From contig CABUQZ010000002.1 in NCBI GenBank assembly GCA_902493795.1, forward strand, positions 45,972-109,971: DNA of 64,000 nt, read 5' to 3'. This stretch comes from an uncultured Clostridium sp. GTDB lineage: Bacteria; Bacillota_I; Bacilli_A; RF39; UBA660. Shown here piece by piece: positions 62,031 through 64,000 of this stretch; within the stretch, counting starts at the first letter, position 1; the number at the start of each line of letters is the position of its first letter. Position numbers and translations under genes: made by a program. The notes under the pieces were generated by a model. That model was not told the DNA's origin. It did no database searches and saw only the letters and a list, made by a program, of their open reading frames with translations.

Positions 62031-62759
62031 ATGAAAAATGATAAGATTCCATTACAGAAAATTGGTAAACATATTGCTGAGGTACGAAAAGAAAAGGGCT
62101 TTACACAAAAAAGTTTATCAGATGCTTTATTTATTGGTGATAAAACGATTTCAAAATGGGAGCGTGGTATTATAGCTCCAGATATTACTATTCTTAGAAA
62201 ATTAGCAGATGTTTTAGATATGAGTCTCGAAGAACTATTATGTGGTGAAAAAATAACATCTGAAGAAAATAAAGAAAATGCAACTGTTTCAGCAATAAGA
62301 ATTTATTCAAACCAAACTAAAAGAAAGTATTTAAAAAAAGTATTTATTATTATTTGTGCCTTATTATTTGTTTTTGCAACTATTTTTATAGTTGAACGTC
62401 ATTATCGATGGGATATAAACAAATTTACAAATGATGGGGAATTTTATGTTAGTGGATATACATTTAGTAATGAAATAGAAACAAAAATAGTATTTGATAA
62501 TATTACATTTTTTGATGAAAATGCTGGTACATCACTGGAGGTTGAAATTAGTTCAATCAAATTTAGTGTATATTCCAATGATGATCTATTATGTAGTAAT
62601 GCTAGAACATTTGATACAAAATATTCTTTGAGAGAATTTTTAAAAAATTATAACTATGCTTGTGAGATAGATAAAAAAATCGATTTAGAAAATTTATCAT
62701 TACATTTAGAATATAATGAAAATGAGGATAAAATATATAATGTAATTGAATTAAAATAA
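62031..62759 (+). CDS. XRE HTH regulator fused to a membrane segment and extracytoplasmic domain
   Basis: 242 residues. Cro/C1 HTH at about 8-68 (IGKHIAEVRKEKGFTQKSLSDALFIGDKTISKWERGIIAPDITILRKLADVLDMSLEELLCGE), a linker, one membrane segment (about 104-125, KVFIIICALLFVFATIFIVE) and an extracytoplasmic domain of about 115 residues. A DNA-binding domain tied to an outside domain suggests a one-component sensor, perhaps of the envelope or of the secreted proteins next door. GAGGTG precedes the start. Confidence 0.9.
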   Translation: MKNDKIPLQKIGKHIAEVRKEKGFTQKSLSDALFIGDKTISKWERGIIAPDITILRKLADVLDMSLEELLCGEKITSEENKENATVSAIRIYSNQTKRKYLKKVFIIICALLFVFATIFIVERHYRWDINKFTNDGEFYVSGYTFSNEIETKIVFDNITFFDENAGTSLEVEISSIKFSVYSNDDLLCSNARTFDTKYSLREFLKNYNYACEIDKKIDLENLSLHLEYNENEDKIYNVIELK

Positions 62760-62839
62760 GTAGCAAATTTTGTCACAAAACTAGCCATATAGTTTACTTA
62801 AAAAAATAATTAATATTATATAATTATTTATGAAAGGAG

Positions 62840-62876
62840 TCTAACTATTAAAAGTCAAGTTTTTTTAATAGTTAGA
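62840..62876. repeat. perfect 14-bp inverted repeat near transposase 3' end
   Basis: TCTAACTATTAAAA and TTTTAATAGTTAGA with a 9-base loop. It lies in the noncoding flank of the IS110-type element or at its border. The flanks do not favour terminator function. Confidence 0.5.
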
Positions 62877-62901
62877 TATAAATTGGAAAGAAACCCACGC
62901 C

Positions 62902-62925
62902 AAAAAGATTTCACATAAGTGAAAT
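62902..62925 (-). terminator. probable terminator of the transposase gene
   Basis: On the minus strand ATTTCAC - TTAT - GTGAAAT is followed by CTTTTT. Confidence 0.6.
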
Positions 62926-62947
62926 TTTGAAAAAATTGATAATTCAA

Positions 62948-64000
62948 TTATTTCAATAAAGACGGATCGAAATTTACATGTTTTGTCTCAAGAGTATAGA
63001 TTAATCTAACTAACTTTTTACAAACATGAGATAAGGCTACTCTATGAGATTTACCTTCAGAACGTTTCTTAAGATAAAAATCATAAAAAGTAGAATTAAA
63101 TTTAAGAAGAGTTAATGAGGCATTCATTAACACATATCTTAAATGACTAGAACCATGTTTAACCATCTTACCATCAGATTGTAATGTGCCAGATTGGATA
63201 ATACTAGGTTCTAAATCAGCGAAAGCAAGCATCTTGGCAGGAGAAGAGAAACAAGAGATATCTCCATATTCTGCAAGAATAGATGCAGCTGTAATTTCAC
63301 CAATTCCTGGAATAGAAAGAATTGATGGATTAAGTTCTTTGATAATTGTAGAAATTTGTTTATCTATTGGATCAATTTTGTCATTAAAGTAGTTATATAG
63401 AGAGACATAAGTAGAAATGAGTAAATCAGTGTTATCATCGTAATAACCAACAGTATTTTTAGCAAGTTCTTTTAACTTAGCGAACTTGGCATAGGTAAAT
63501 TTACCATGAGAAATACATCTAATAGAGTCATAATCTTTCATTAAAGCAATATGAGAAGCATTTTTATATTTATCTAATATAAATAATAAAGTAGAAGAAA
63601 TTATATCGTTAAAGAAAGGTTTTAACTCTGGAAAAGACTTATCTAATTCGTTAGTTAAAAGAGTAGCAAATTTACTTCTTTCTTTAATTAAATGTTCTCT
63701 AGTTCTGCATAATGACTTTAATGAATAAGTGTGATATAATAACAATGAATTTGGTTTATATGGAATGGACATCAGGTAACTAGCCACAGTAAGACTGTCT
63801 GCTTTATCTGTTTTAGTCCTACGTAAGCTTCGAGCTTTTAAAAATTGGTGAATGACAAGAGGATTGATTTTCATAAATGAGTACTCTTGATCTATTAAAA
63901 ATAATTCCAAATTCATTGAATAATGTCCAGTTGCTTCAAAAGCGATATGGACATTTGATTTATCATAGGGTTTCAACTGGTCCAATAAAGATTGAAATCC
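62948..64000 (-). mobile_element. IS110 family transposase gene, 5' end beyond window
   Basis: About 350 residues visible; the frame stays open to the right edge, so the N-terminus with the first catalytic Asp is outside. Visible marks: HIAFEATGHYSMNLELFL, then SLRRTKTDKADSLTVASYL (DEDD domain), then the Transposase_20 domain with SIPGIGEITAASILAEYGDISCF and QSDGKMVKHGSSHLRYVLMNAS, whose Ser acts in strand exchange in this family. IS110 elements lack ordinary terminal repeats. The apparent ATG-like start at 63985 is really TTG inside the gene. Confidence 0.92.

Noticed and set aside
62840..62876. Inverted repeat as terminator of the XRE gene at 62031
   Set aside because: The T run lies inside the stem and no T tract follows on either strand, so it was listed as a repeat.
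1..64000. CRISPR arrays, tRNA or rRNA genes
   Set aside because: No regularly spaced repeats, cloverleaf-like spacers or rRNA signatures were seen in the intergenic regions read by eye; a covariance search would be decisive.

Overview
The window is low-GC (roughly 30% by eye) DNA from a Firmicutes/Bacilli-type bacterium. Gene order, AGGAGG-type ribosome binding sites, a sortase locus, CdaA/CdaR and a class I aldolase of the staphylococcal Fda type all fit an uncultivated gut relative of the Mollicutes/RF39 kind; this placement is an inference. TGA is a normal stop (secY and map end in TGA) and Trp is TGG, so the mycoplasma code does not apply. No rRNA, tRNA or CRISPR array was seen. Layout: 1-7.7 kb (minus strand): a partial unknown gene, an 897-aa protein with a GNAT-like cysteine module, and a MacB-type ABC exporter. 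7.8-20 kb (plus strand): an acyltransferase-SGNH protein, class I aldolase, a two-gene unit with a possible HopA1-like protein, the c-di-AMP operon cdaA-cdaR, two lipoproteins, a thioredoxin-like membrane protein, an S41 protease and a prepilin-like protein. 20.2-34.2 kb: the S10-spc-alpha ribosomal superoperon from rpsJ to rplQ, including secY, adk, map, infA and rpoA, but without rpmD between rpsE and rplO. 34.3-40.4 kb: two inserted genes, then the usual Bacilli order ecfA1-ecfA2-ecfT-truA-rplM-rpsI, with all three ECF transporter genes strongly degenerate. 40.5-45.7 kb: a surface locus with a thioester/SpaA-type protein, two sortases lacking the usual arginine, a coiled-coil anchor protein and a phosphodiester glycosidase, then a DUF84 nucleoside triphosphatase. 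45.8-47.8 kb (minus): a NitT/TauT-type ABC importer whose substrate-binding gene is cut down to a frameshifted C-terminal fragment. 47.8-52 kb: a decayed mobile region with rhuM, a rhuM-like remnant, a zinc-ribbon gene broken by TGA, and a large serine recombinase. 53-62.8 kb: an accessory island with a DUF2975-HTH-polytopic membrane triplet, two XRE regulators, a small secreted protein followed by a leaky-looking terminator and an ABC ATPase plus two permeases (bacteriocin-like layout), a secreted metzincin-like protease with an unusual zinc motif, and a secreted protein of unknown role. 62.9-64 kb: an IS110-family transposase running off the right edge. The most notable items are the conserved-position but catalytically eroded ECF trio (36.5-38.6 kb), the secreted-protein/ABC/protease island (56.6-61.5 kb), the sortase pair without catalytic Arg (41.9-43.0 kb), and several broken genes readable only across stop codons or frameshifts.
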